A DNA stretch of 64,000 nucleotides from an uncultured Cohaesibacter sp. (GTDB taxonomy: Bacteria > Pseudomonadota > Alphaproteobacteria > Rhizobiales > Cohaesibacteraceae): positions 4,089,501 to 4,153,500 of the forward strand of contig NZ_OY761553.1 in the NCBI RefSeq assembly GCF_963664735.1, read 5' to 3'. Below are positions 54,901 through 62,305 of the stretch, in pieces; the first letter of the stretch is position 1; the number at the start of each line of letters is the position of its first letter. A program made the translations under genes and the position numbers. The notes beneath the pieces were generated by a model. The model did not search any database. It was given only the letters and a program-made list of their open reading frames with translations, and was not told the DNA's origin.

Positions 54901-57900
54901 CCACAGGTGATCCCATCGAGATTGGCGGTGTTCAGGTTATGCCAAGCGTGGCAACCGAGTTGATCTATCAGGGCTCTTACAGTGTCAGTTCCGGTCTTGA
55001 GACGGACACGCTTGAATTCTCCAATGTGAGGGTGGATGCCACTGCGCTATATGATGCCTATATCGCGGTAATTGTTGATCCGATCAATGAATTCATCTCA
55101 CCAATTGCCGAAGCTTTCAGTTTCCTTGAGAAAATGCCATTCTCGTTGGCTGTCGATCTTTTGTCCGAAGCGTTCCCAATCATCGGTCTTGCAACATCGG
55201 TGATTGAAACGATTAATGATATCAATGATTTCCTTGATAGTATGGACGCGACCGGTGGTTGGATCGTCATGGGAACCTTTGATCTGAGCGGTGCTGTGGA
55301 AGATGCTGCCGCATCGGGTAGTGCCAATGTAGATATGTCCACTTCGGTGACATTCACGTCTTCAAGCAGCACTAGCAGCTCTAGTTTTGGTGTGTTCGGT
55401 AACTCCAGCAAGGGCTTTTCAGTCGAAATCAATCTGCTGACCGATCCGATGAACCTGCTCAATTTGTTGTTGGGCAATTTCGATGAGGTCGAGATTGTTA
55501 CTGCCAGCTATACCCTGTTTGATCTGGACAAGCACATTGACCTGTCCGCAGCTGTTTTGGCTGAAATCAGCATGCCAGGCTGGTTGTCTGATGTTATTGG
55601 TGGCGCGTTCAAATTTGCTCTCGATCTGGATATGGAGGCCTCGTTCAATGCGGTTCTCACGCTGGACGGCATAGTCAGCTTTATTGAGACACAAGACCCG
55701 GAACGTCTGTTGGACAGTCTCAATCTTGACACCGATCTCTTCTACTTCAGTATTCAGATTGCAGCGGGGCTCAGTCTCTCTCTGGGACCGATTGAAGGCG
55801 GTTTGGATGTGAGTGGCGGGGTCGTGATCGACATTGACCTCAACGATCCGAACGACGACGGACTTCTCAGTTTTACAGAATTGTTGGTGCTTCTGGAAGC
55901 CGTTGGAAATTCAAGTGGCTTTGATGCTTTGGGATATCTGTTCGAGGGAACGTTTGAGGTATCCTTCGAAATGGATCTCTGGGCGGGTATCGATCTGTGG
56001 TTGTTCTCTGCGTCCTTCGATGTGACAGTTGTCAAATTCGACATCAGCGAAACTCTGGGCGGGTTTGATGTAGGAACGCAGATTTCGAATGATGTCAAGG
56101 ATGGCGAAACGGCAATTCTGAACGTTGGCTCGAATGCATCCTCTTCGATGTCTTCTATCACTGAAGATGGTGACGACGAGATTGTCATCTCTGGTCCGAA
56201 CTCACCGATCTCAGTTACCTATTCCTCTGGTGGTGAAACAGTTTCCGCAACAGTGAACCAAGGTGCCGGCGCGTTGATCATTCCAGCAGGGGAAGGAGAC
56301 AACATTGTTGACCTGTCTGCGGTGAATGGGACGACCACCATCACATATACCGGTTCGGGCAAAGATACGATCACCCTGCCGGATGAAGGTGTACATGTGG
56401 TGTTTGCGGGCGATGGTGATGATGTCATTTCAGCCGGTGAAAATGCGTCCGGCCTCTACATCATATTCGGCGAAGAAGGCTCTGACACTGTTGATATTCC
56501 GGGCGGGACAGTCATCTATATTGGTGACGACGATTTTGGTCTGCGTGACTTGTTCGAAACAAAATTCGCCGATGGCGGAGTAACTGTTGCCGAGATTCTC
56601 AATTTGATTGGTCTTTCGTCAGACTACACAGTCGATGAGAGCGGAGAGGCTAACTATACCGTCGGATCGGCGACCTACAATCTGGCTGATTTGCTGACCA
56701 ATTACACTGCGATTACGCAAAATCTGTTGTCCGATGATGCTGACACCGTCACGCTAGGTGACGTCGATGCAATCGTCCTGACCGGTGGTGGCGATGATGT
56801 GATCTCTGTCGATCTGGACGGTACAGGCGATGTCACGATTCTGTCCGGAGCGGGCGATGATCTGATCTCGGCGGGCGGCTCTTCCGTCTATGTCGAAGGC
56901 GGTGCAGGGGCTGACATCATTCAGGTCAACGGCGATAATACCGAAGTCTGGGGCTGGGGTGCACAGGCCGGTGAAAGTGGTTTGTTGGGAGACAATTCCA
57001 ATCTTTCAAACCTTGCTTTGAAAGATGGTGCCGATATCCTGATTGGTGGTGACGGAAACGACGTTTTCTATGGTCAGCTTGGCAATGACCTTTTGGAAGG
57101 CAACCTTGGTAACGATACCCTGTCTGGTGGAGCAGATGATGACATCGTCACCGGTGGCACATTCTCGCTCAGCCTTGGTGGCGCTTCTGTAGACATCCTG
57201 GATCTTGATATCTCATCGACCTTGTCTGCGGGCTTGACCATATCGGTGTTGGATTCTGCCGATGGCGATGACACCATCTCTGGTGGCGTTGGCGATGATG
57301 TTCTGATCGGAGCTGGTGGAGCCGATGTGATCAATGGTGGAAGTGGTAATGATCTTGTCATTGGGGATTTTGCGGTTATTGAACTGTCTTCCAGTTTGAT
57401 TGCCCAGAGTTTTGTTTCTTCGTTCGTGACCAGTACCAATGCAGGAACAGACCGTCTAAACGGAGGCAAGGGGAATGACCTGCTTGTTGCGGGTGCAGCC
57501 TCTGAGGGCGAGACCGAAGAGCTGACGGATCTATATGGCGATAATATTCTGGTGGGTGATTTTGCCGAAATCACTGGCGCGGGAATTCTTGAGAATGCAA
57601 CTTATATTGCTTCGGTTGCTTCAGATGATGGCGGTGCAGATACTATTACTGGCGGCAGAGGGAACGATATCATTCTTGGCGGAGAAGGGGCAGACAGCAT
57701 TTCTTCCGGGCTTGGCGGAGATATCGTTCTTGGTGACAATGGTACAATCGATATCAGCGCTTCTACGATTACAGGCACGGCAACAGCCAATGATGGTGAT
57801 GACATCATCACTGTGGGGGATGACGATCCGGATATCTATGGCACCTCTGCACCGGATGATTTGATTGATGTTGTCATTGGCGGTACGGGCGATGACACAA

Positions 57901-60900
57901 TTACAAGTGAGAGTGCCGATCTTGTGGTGCTCGGTGACACTGGCATGATCGAAATCAGTGCTGAGGCGCTCAACGCATTGCGTTCCTATGAGCCACCTGC
58001 ATCCGACGCAAGCGAAGCAGACATTGCCTCGGCACAGAAAACTCTTGCTTTGATGTCAACCTTGGCGCGTTCGCTTGAAAGCACGGCCACGAGTTCGGAC
58101 GGAGATGATGAAATCATTGTCAAGTCAGGTGATATTACCGGCTTGTTGGGTGGTGGTTCGGATATCGCTACAATAGGGGATGGTGATGCCATTCTTATCG
58201 CAGATGATGGTCGTATCTCAATTACTCCGAATGAAGACTATGATGGTGGTCTTGTTGAGATGGTCAGCGCCGACAGCCTATCCAGCACGCAGAATGACAC
58301 CGTCACCCTTGGCAATGGCAACAGCAATGTCATTCTGGGTGATGGCTCAGACGAAGCAACCATTGGAGATGGCGACACGTTGCTGATTGGCGATGATGGC
58401 AGCATCACGGTAACGCCAGATAAAGCAACGGGCGAGAACCTCATTGAGCTGGTCAGTACCGATAGCCAGTCCAGCACGCAGGATGACACCGTCACCCTTG
58501 GCAATGGCAACAGCAATGTCATTCTGGGTGATGGCTCAGACGAAGCAACCATTGGAGATGGCGACACGTTGCTGATTGGCGATGATGGCAGCATCACGGT
58601 AACGCCAGATAAAGCAACGGGCGAGAACCTCATTGAGCTGGTCAGTACCGATAGCCAGTCCAGCACGCAGGATGACACCGTCACCCTTGGCAATGGCAAC
58701 AGCAATGTCATTCTTGGCGATGGCTCGGATGAAGCAACCATTGGTGATGGCAACACGTTGCTGATTGGGGATGATGGCAGCATCACTGTGACACCAGACG
58801 AAGCAACGGGTGAGAACCTTGTCGAACTGGTCAGCGCCGATAGCCAGTCCAGCACGCAGGATGACATCGTCACCCTTGGCAATGGCAACAGCAATGTCAT
58901 TCTTGGTGATGGCTCAGACGAAGCAACCATTGGAGATGGCAACACGTTGCTGATAGGCGATGATGGCCGCATCACGGTAACGCCAGATAAAGCAACGGGT
59001 GAGAAGCTCGTCGAACTGGTCAGCGCCGATAGCAAGTCCAGCACGCAGGATGACATCGTCACCCTTGGCAATGGCAACAGCAATGTCATTCTTGGCGATG
59101 GTTCAGATGAAGCAACCATCGGTGATGGCAACACGTTGCTGATTGGCGATGATGGCAGCATCACTGTGACACCAGACGAAGCAACGGGCGAAAACCTCAT
59201 TGAGCTGGTCAGCACCGATAGCCAGTCCAGCACGCAGGATGACATCGTCACCCTTGGCAATGGCAACAGCAATGTCATTCTTGGCGATGGTTCAGATGAA
59301 GCAACCATCGGTGATGGCAACACGTTGCTGATTGGCGATGATGGCAGCATCACGGTAACGCCAGATAAAGCAACGGGTGAGAAGCTCGTCGAACTGGTCA
59401 GCGCCGACAGCCAGTCCAGCACGCAGGATGACACCGTCACCCTTGGCAATGGCAACAGCAATGTCATTCTTGGCGATGGCTCAGATGAAGCAACCATTGG
59501 AGATGGCAACACGTTGCTGATTGGCGATGATGGCCGTATCACTGTGACGCCAGATAAAGCAACGGGTGAGAAGCTCGTCGAACTGGTCAGCGCCGATAGC
59601 AAGTCCAGCACGCAGGATGACATCGTCACTCTAGGGAATGGCAACAGCAACGTCATTCTTGGTGATGGCTCAGATGAAGCAACCATTGGAGATGGCAACA
59701 CGTTGCTGATAGGCGATGATGGCAGCATCACTGTGACGCCGGATGAAGCAACAGGCGAAAACCTTGTCGAACTAGTCAGCTCCGATAGCAAGTCCAGCAC
59801 GCAGGATGACATCGTTACCCTTGGCAATGGCAACAGCAATGTCATTCTGGGTGATGGCTCAGACGAAGCAACCATCGGTGATGGCAACACGTTGCTGATT
59901 GGCGATGATGGCAGCATCACGGTGACGCCAGACGAAGCAACGGGCGAGAACGTCATTGAGCTGGTCAGCTCCGATAGCAAGTCCAGCACGCAGGATGACA
60001 TCGTCACCCTTGGCAATGGCAACAGCAACGTCATTCTTGGTGATGGCTCAGACGAAGCGACCATCGGTGATGGCAACACGTTGCTGATAGGCGATGATGG
60101 CCGCATCACTGTGACGCCAGACGAAGCAACGAGCAGGAACAGCATAGAGATGGTCAGTGCTGTTAGTAAGTCCAGCACATTGGATGACGTTGTCACTCTG
60201 GGCTACGGGAGTAATAAGGTTATTCTTGGCGATGGCTCGGACGAAGCAACTATCGGTGATGGTGATACGCTTCTGCTCGGCGATGATGGCCGCATCATAA
60301 TCACACCAAACGAGGGTGAGAGCGGTGATCTTGTCGAAATGGTCAGCGCTGCGAGTAAGACCGATTCTTTGGATGATATCGTCACGCTTGGTGATGGAGA
60401 TAACAAGACCATCCTTGGTGATGGTGATGATACTCTTACCGCTGGGGATGGAGACAACTTTGTGATTGGTGACCGCGGCGAGGTCTCCTGGAGCAATGGT
60501 ACAGATGGTTTCTTTACGACAGTAGCCCCAGAGATTGGTGGAGCGGACACCATCACAACAGGGGCTGGTGAGGACGTCATTCTGGGTGGTGCCGACAGCG
60601 ATGTCGTTCGCAGTGGTGCTGGCGAAGATGTTATTCTGGGTGACAACGGAATCTATCGGGCTTCTTCGTTTACGGGTATCAAGAGCTTGACGAGCACGAT
60701 CCTGACCTATGGTGGGGATGATCAGATTTACGGTGAAGATGGCAACGATTTGATCGTCGCAGGCCTTGGAGATGATTTGATTTCTCTAGGCAACGGGGAA
60801 GATATTGCTGCTGGTGACGATGCTACTGTCACCTTCATCAACAATACAGATCTGGAGACGATTACGCTCACCAACCAGTCACTTGGAGGGAATGATACGA

Positions 60901-61955
60901 TTACAGCGGATGGAACATCCGGTGACAATATCATGTTTGGTCAGGCCGGTTCGGATGTTATGACGGGCGGCAACGACGACGATGTGATGATTGGCGATCT
61001 TGTGACGATGTCACTCTATGATACGGCTAGTGCCTATGCGGGGCAGTCTGCTGCGGATCGTATAGGCTATATGATCAGTATCCGCATTGATGTTGCCGGT
61101 GATGATGTCATGTACGGCGGCAGTGGTGCTGACACCATGATCGGCGGCTTCGGTGCTGAGGTCATGTATGGCGGTGATGGCGATGATATCATCATAGGCG
61201 ACACGATTATCTACAATCGTACCTTTAGTCTCAGCGACTCACTGATTGCCGGTCGGTTGACCCTGGAAACCAATTATGCCTACATAACAGGTGGTTACGA
61301 TGTGCTATATGGCGATAATGGCGCCGATATCATGATTGGTGGGTTGGGCGGCGACATGTTCCACGGGGATACCGCCTCTGACGTACTCTTCTCCGATGGC
61401 TATGCGGGTATTTTCAAGACCACTTGGTCAGAAAGTGGGTTTGAAGGAGATACTCCTTTGTGGAAGCTTTACACCTCGAACTTTGCGGGCACTGAGGCGA
61501 CAGACGTGGTTTCAAATGCTCAGCAAAATGACGTGATTGGCTCTCCTCTTACTATCGTCGAGGTGGAAGGTGAGAAGTTTAATTTGGCCGGAGAGGGAGA
61601 AATTCTTTCCTTTGAAGATGATTTCGTTGCTGGCCCTGAAGAACTCGCTCAATTCTCAGATGATTTGCTGGCTTTGCTCAGCTCGGTCAGTTTTGTGCAA
61701 AATCTTGCCGAATTGGTCTCCTCAGGCGTGAATGCTGATGTGATCAAGGCATCCATCGCGCAGACGATCAATGAGCAGTTAAGCAATGCCTGGGATCTCG
61801 ATCAGATCGCTCTTGAACAGTTGATCGAGCAGACTATCGAATATTTGCTAAATAAGGTTATTGACCAGCCGGCAGATCACACTACACAAACACCTGAACA
61901 AGATGCAGATTTGCAATCCGATCAACCGATGGAGTTGAAGGACGTAGCTGCATAA
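48984..61955 (+). CDS. Giant LEPR-XLL / RTX surface protein
   Basis: A 4,323-residue, very acidic protein in which I found no cysteine. Near the start, LLLEPRVMLDANLEWD (residues 32-47) is the LEPR-XLL motif, seen at the N terminus of large secreted proteins. Residues ~50-2370 hold beta-rich modules with repeated FADLLxxLN-type helices; an EF-hand-like loop DLNDPNDDGLLSFTEL is near 2285. From ~2430 to 4130 there are RTX nonapeptides (GGDGNDVFYGQLGNDLLEGN and many like it), which bind calcium and fold outside the cell. Eleven 63-residue repeats lie within (58296-60374). A helical end of ~190 residues (ASIAQTINEQLSNAWDLDQI) may be the secretion signal. The frame starts with TTG at 48978; ATG 48984 has GAAGG about 9 bases upstream. 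Probably an adhesin or surface layer component. Confidence 0.88.
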   Translation: MKQGARNLRDITPVEPLDMSAADFKASQDLPLLLEPRVMLDANLEWDLSAASSITDAISGFADAFSEQFDDISDFLESFETQVSDAASLIDSLTGGASDSSVSDELTDLTSAIGRIQDAISELQSGTQSAIDSLIDAGTTATSALTVSLENVPVDGEDVIVFSDDDGDASTVNVTIDLSSVSADIDALFADLLGESSFSQNLSIETAASGSITFTFGTTVETSGSSITSIGLTIDDFSFPDLFEFGGTISVGEDLSLNLGLVDLTVSDIELATMRLAVTSSDLDLGFSYSVSGSSLTSAFDSSDLPTVEAQIQEIGASGFETITSGTSYDLLSLSATGSINIEDVDYSYSTSFTLSSVLDTGTGHSSLSDFLSNASLDLDIDLADSGLDAGVAETIENAIEALTVIGSDELLAYFNDIGESIESILTDSLFDIDIPLTDLSISEILDDLSSALSSLAEEFQIAADTLGFGTDDASIDMYQAVTSFESGEITSDILNALANYSTLTLSVIDLSGEIQTETVTLSADLLDTNLTVEERLAELASLLTSQLSGYSLAVSVAATGTALTVTASKYEEDGKEGYAGFAITSAETTGGETDDDFGLEDLGFDEDDMVSVSGVIDADSSAEEAILVFGDAVLSATTGDIDLEDLSGVTSLRYVVTVNEVDQYVDIHSDDGWSSVADLVTDLNSALSDMGLGVAASESDGAISFTLDASEERSVSISVDATQLVRAQTLDELKSWVVSELNETLQGVSLELTTDGELVFDFSDLSVSLDYDEDDAISFDASDIGLDFLTGLDLSATLTASLAATLNGAIGIDLAGLVEGLMADDGSTALEASVTNDGDLADLMEENIFFEDVGVSVDIYATASEIAGSADVGLVSVEIGSNDASSNFLVFDAQFDMELVGTDSDGVYSERVMLDTVLDALMSTIDNSGEEAELIDAAGVSSLIGRMDLVGGIVTDGAGRGITSADETVSSIADVQVVDLDSYEGDQDVLAELLVQLGDISIDVVGIEGINEDLIEGISFTVSDLLSLTDSAEVALISSNDDALEAITALTELDDADILDSLVAIANMLEIVSDALSEKLPFLDEEIPILNFSVLDAISFSADFLDALNELQDDPQSGLDVLEGYLEDVFGDDTVEIEWDADNQTINFELSFSFLEDYSESLNFNFDLDGILGDALDDILGDYLTGIVTSLVDVSGDAALVFDPLLTFTFAFGIDLSSTLGSGTNTATRSTKLSELSSVSTVNLNPNGGKEFKIIWENEDSGETSSLQFDADDYETLGELVDALNEAVQNAFGHSVSVTFDESTGQVSLVDSNASQTDNTGVLALFNAETLESADVDGSQTIALSSSISDYAAEYAFTLTINGEDVDISIDAEDGRTQEEFVSALNSALASATVARNALGSSAVTGTTVSVNMLVGFEISDGKINLVATNYAEASGYDAISFSVGAADISDAISFTIVEYGGSNIASLLGLEVDTTLDGAGTAGEVLYEDQEIGAPRIFLDTEKTGIEFTFTAGGEDLSLGLALGPIEVSVVDGYVLINAGDGSGDAASLSISIADIDGDEYDGQLDLSSLADMDSYADLFDVDVQIGIDINLPLSDSIGLFDSDENYLSWDAELMTFDGVDFEGVLVDLSNGVDLDLPTFELKLPDLTEYFSSLNILELLNNPTLILEGLDMIFGQVQSFIEDYLGDIDLPIIGDALGDSATLFEQLRYYVIDVALEYASTPLEDGSTPTTVDLLTGFINDTLNSLFGTDDMTYIQAYLNTDGSTSESYIYGVLNFSATLFSEYIDIDFDLGIPGLNLEVEEGSQVLLEIAYSVNIGFGYDKNGFFLLNDTDDAEISLDFVVDAGSFEGSMSILNILGVSATAVTTDEDGNVIEGEDGTAKVTASLEADLFGDQGVTIEDPDEQGENDAVTKTAAYRDFSGVTSTDAAGEVLEFETVIYLSQLDTSQMISFDFVAEFDIQISLEANVFDPTTGDPIEIGGVQVMPSVATELIYQGSYSVSSGLETDTLEFSNVRVDATALYDAYIAVIVDPINEFISPIAEAFSFLEKMPFSLAVDLLSEAFPIIGLATSVIETINDINDFLDSMDATGGWIVMGTFDLSGAVEDAAASGSANVDMSTSVTFTSSSSTSSSSFGVFGNSSKGFSVEINLLTDPMNLLNLLLGNFDEVEIVTASYTLFDLDKHIDLSAAVLAEISMPGWLSDVIGGAFKFALDLDMEASFNAVLTLDGIVSFIETQDPERLLDSLNLDTDLFYFSIQIAAGLSLSLGPIEGGLDVSGGVVIDIDLNDPNDDGLLSFTELLVLLEAVGNSSGFDALGYLFEGTFEVSFEMDLWAGIDLWLFSASFDVTVVKFDISETLGGFDVGTQISNDVKDGETAILNVGSNASSSMSSITEDGDDEIVISGPNSPISVTYSSGGETVSATVNQGAGALIIPAGEGDNIVDLSAVNGTTTITYTGSGKDTITLPDEGVHVVFAGDGDDVISAGENASGLYIIFGEEGSDTVDIPGGTVIYIGDDDFGLRDLFETKFADGGVTVAEILNLIGLSSDYTVDESGEANYTVGSATYNLADLLTNYTAITQNLLSDDADTVTLGDVDAIVLTGGGDDVISVDLDGTGDVTILSGAGDDLISAGGSSVYVEGGAGADIIQVNGDNTEVWGWGAQAGESGLLGDNSNLSNLALKDGADILIGGDGNDVFYGQLGNDLLEGNLGNDTLSGGADDDIVTGGTFSLSLGGASVDILDLDISSTLSAGLTISVLDSADGDDTISGGVGDDVLIGAGGADVINGGSGNDLVIGDFAVIELSSSLIAQSFVSSFVTSTNAGTDRLNGGKGNDLLVAGAASEGETEELTDLYGDNILVGDFAEITGAGILENATYIASVASDDGGADTITGGRGNDIILGGEGADSISSGLGGDIVLGDNGTIDISASTITGTATANDGDDIITVGDDDPDIYGTSAPDDLIDVVIGGTGDDTITSESADLVVLGDTGMIEISAEALNALRSYEPPASDASEADIASAQKTLALMSTLARSLESTATSSDGDDEIIVKSGDITGLLGGGSDIATIGDGDAILIADDGRISITPNEDYDGGLVEMVSADSLSSTQNDTVTLGNGNSNVILGDGSDEATIGDGDTLLIGDDGSITVTPDKATGENLIELVSTDSQSSTQDDTVTLGNGNSNVILGDGSDEATIGDGDTLLIGDDGSITVTPDKATGENLIELVSTDSQSSTQDDTVTLGNGNSNVILGDGSDEATIGDGNTLLIGDDGSITVTPDEATGENLVELVSADSQSSTQDDIVTLGNGNSNVILGDGSDEATIGDGNTLLIGDDGRITVTPDKATGEKLVELVSADSKSSTQDDIVTLGNGNSNVILGDGSDEATIGDGNTLLIGDDGSITVTPDEATGENLIELVSTDSQSSTQDDIVTLGNGNSNVILGDGSDEATIGDGNTLLIGDDGSITVTPDKATGEKLVELVSADSQSSTQDDTVTLGNGNSNVILGDGSDEATIGDGNTLLIGDDGRITVTPDKATGEKLVELVSADSKSSTQDDIVTLGNGNSNVILGDGSDEATIGDGNTLLIGDDGSITVTPDEATGENLVELVSSDSKSSTQDDIVTLGNGNSNVILGDGSDEATIGDGNTLLIGDDGSITVTPDEATGENVIELVSSDSKSSTQDDIVTLGNGNSNVILGDGSDEATIGDGNTLLIGDDGRITVTPDEATSRNSIEMVSAVSKSSTLDDVVTLGYGSNKVILGDGSDEATIGDGDTLLLGDDGRIIITPNEGESGDLVEMVSAASKTDSLDDIVTLGDGDNKTILGDGDDTLTAGDGDNFVIGDRGEVSWSNGTDGFFTTVAPEIGGADTITTGAGEDVILGGADSDVVRSGAGEDVILGDNGIYRASSFTGIKSLTSTILTYGGDDQIYGEDGNDLIVAGLGDDLISLGNGEDIAAGDDATVTFINNTDLETITLTNQSLGGNDTITADGTSGDNIMFGQAGSDVMTGGNDDDVMIGDLVTMSLYDTASAYAGQSAADRIGYMISIRIDVAGDDVMYGGSGADTMIGGFGAEVMYGGDGDDIIIGDTIIYNRTFSLSDSLIAGRLTLETNYAYITGGYDVLYGDNGADIMIGGLGGDMFHGDTASDVLFSDGYAGIFKTTWSESGFEGDTPLWKLYTSNFAGTEATDVVSNAQQNDVIGSPLTIVEVEGEKFNLAGEGEILSFEDDFVAGPEELAQFSDDLLALLSSVSFVQNLAELVSSGVNADVIKASIAQTINEQLSNAWDLDQIALEQLIEQTIEYLLNKVIDQPADHTTQTPEQDADLQSDQPMELKDVAA
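58296..60374 (+). repeat. Eleven tandem 189-bp repeats (63 residues each) in the giant gene
   Basis: Units begin at 58296 and recur every 189 bases (58485, 58674, 58863, 59052, 59241, 59430, 59619, 59808, 59997, 60186). Each encodes VTLGNGNSNVILGDGSDEAT, then GDGNTLLIGDDGSITVTPD and a variable-tail segment ending SSTQD. Units 1 and 2 look identical at the DNA level; the last two diverge, and a twelfth partial unit starts at 60375. A degenerate partial unit precedes 58296. The pattern suits recent expansion by unequal recombination. Confidence 0.95.
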
Positions 61956-61993
61956 ATGAACCCAATAACCAATTTGAATGATAGAGGATGATC

Positions 61994-62293
61994 ATGACTG
62001 ACAAACCAGAAGCATCAAGCCAGTCGCTTAACGGGCTCAATATCAACTGGGATGATAGCCAGATGGAAAGCCAATATGCAAATATCGGCACGGCTACCGC
62101 AACACGGGAAGAATTCTTTCTTCTGTTCGGCACGCACACGCAATGGCGGGGTTCTTTGAAAGAAAATGGTGGAGTCAATGTCAAGCTGGCTCAGAGAATT
62201 GTCATGAGCCCATATGCAGCAAAAAGACTTGCGACTATATTGGCCCAATCAATCAAAGCCTACGAAAGCCAGTTTGGCACAATCGAAATCTAA
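61994..62293 (+). CDS. DUF3467-type small protein
   Basis: A 99-residue soluble protein. Its core, SQYANIGTATATREEFFLLF then VKLAQRIVMSPYAAKRLATI and a final YESQFGTIEI, matches the DUF3467 family, which I recall as small cytoplasmic proteins of unknown role, some beside secretion genes. ATG 61994 has GAGG about 7 bases ahead; ATG 61988 is an alternative. It lies between the giant protein and a HlyD-like adaptor, 38 and 12 bases from them, so it is likely in the operon and may act on the giant protein before export (inference). Confidence 0.75.
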   Translation: MTDKPEASSQSLNGLNINWDDSQMESQYANIGTATATREEFFLLFGTHTQWRGSLKENGGVNVKLAQRIVMSPYAAKRLATILAQSIKAYESQFGTIEI

Positions 62294-62305
62294 TCGGATC
62301 CTGAT

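Noticed and set aside
58238-60196. 652-codon minus-strand open frame in the tandem repeats
   Set aside because: It is open only because the 189-base repeat is free of stops in that frame; one unit without stops gives eleven. There is no ribosome site and the composition is nonsense-like.
58296-60374. Possible CRISPR-like array because of regular spacing
   Set aside because: The units are 189 bases, almost wholly conserved, in frame within a coding sequence, and have no short repeat with unique spacers.
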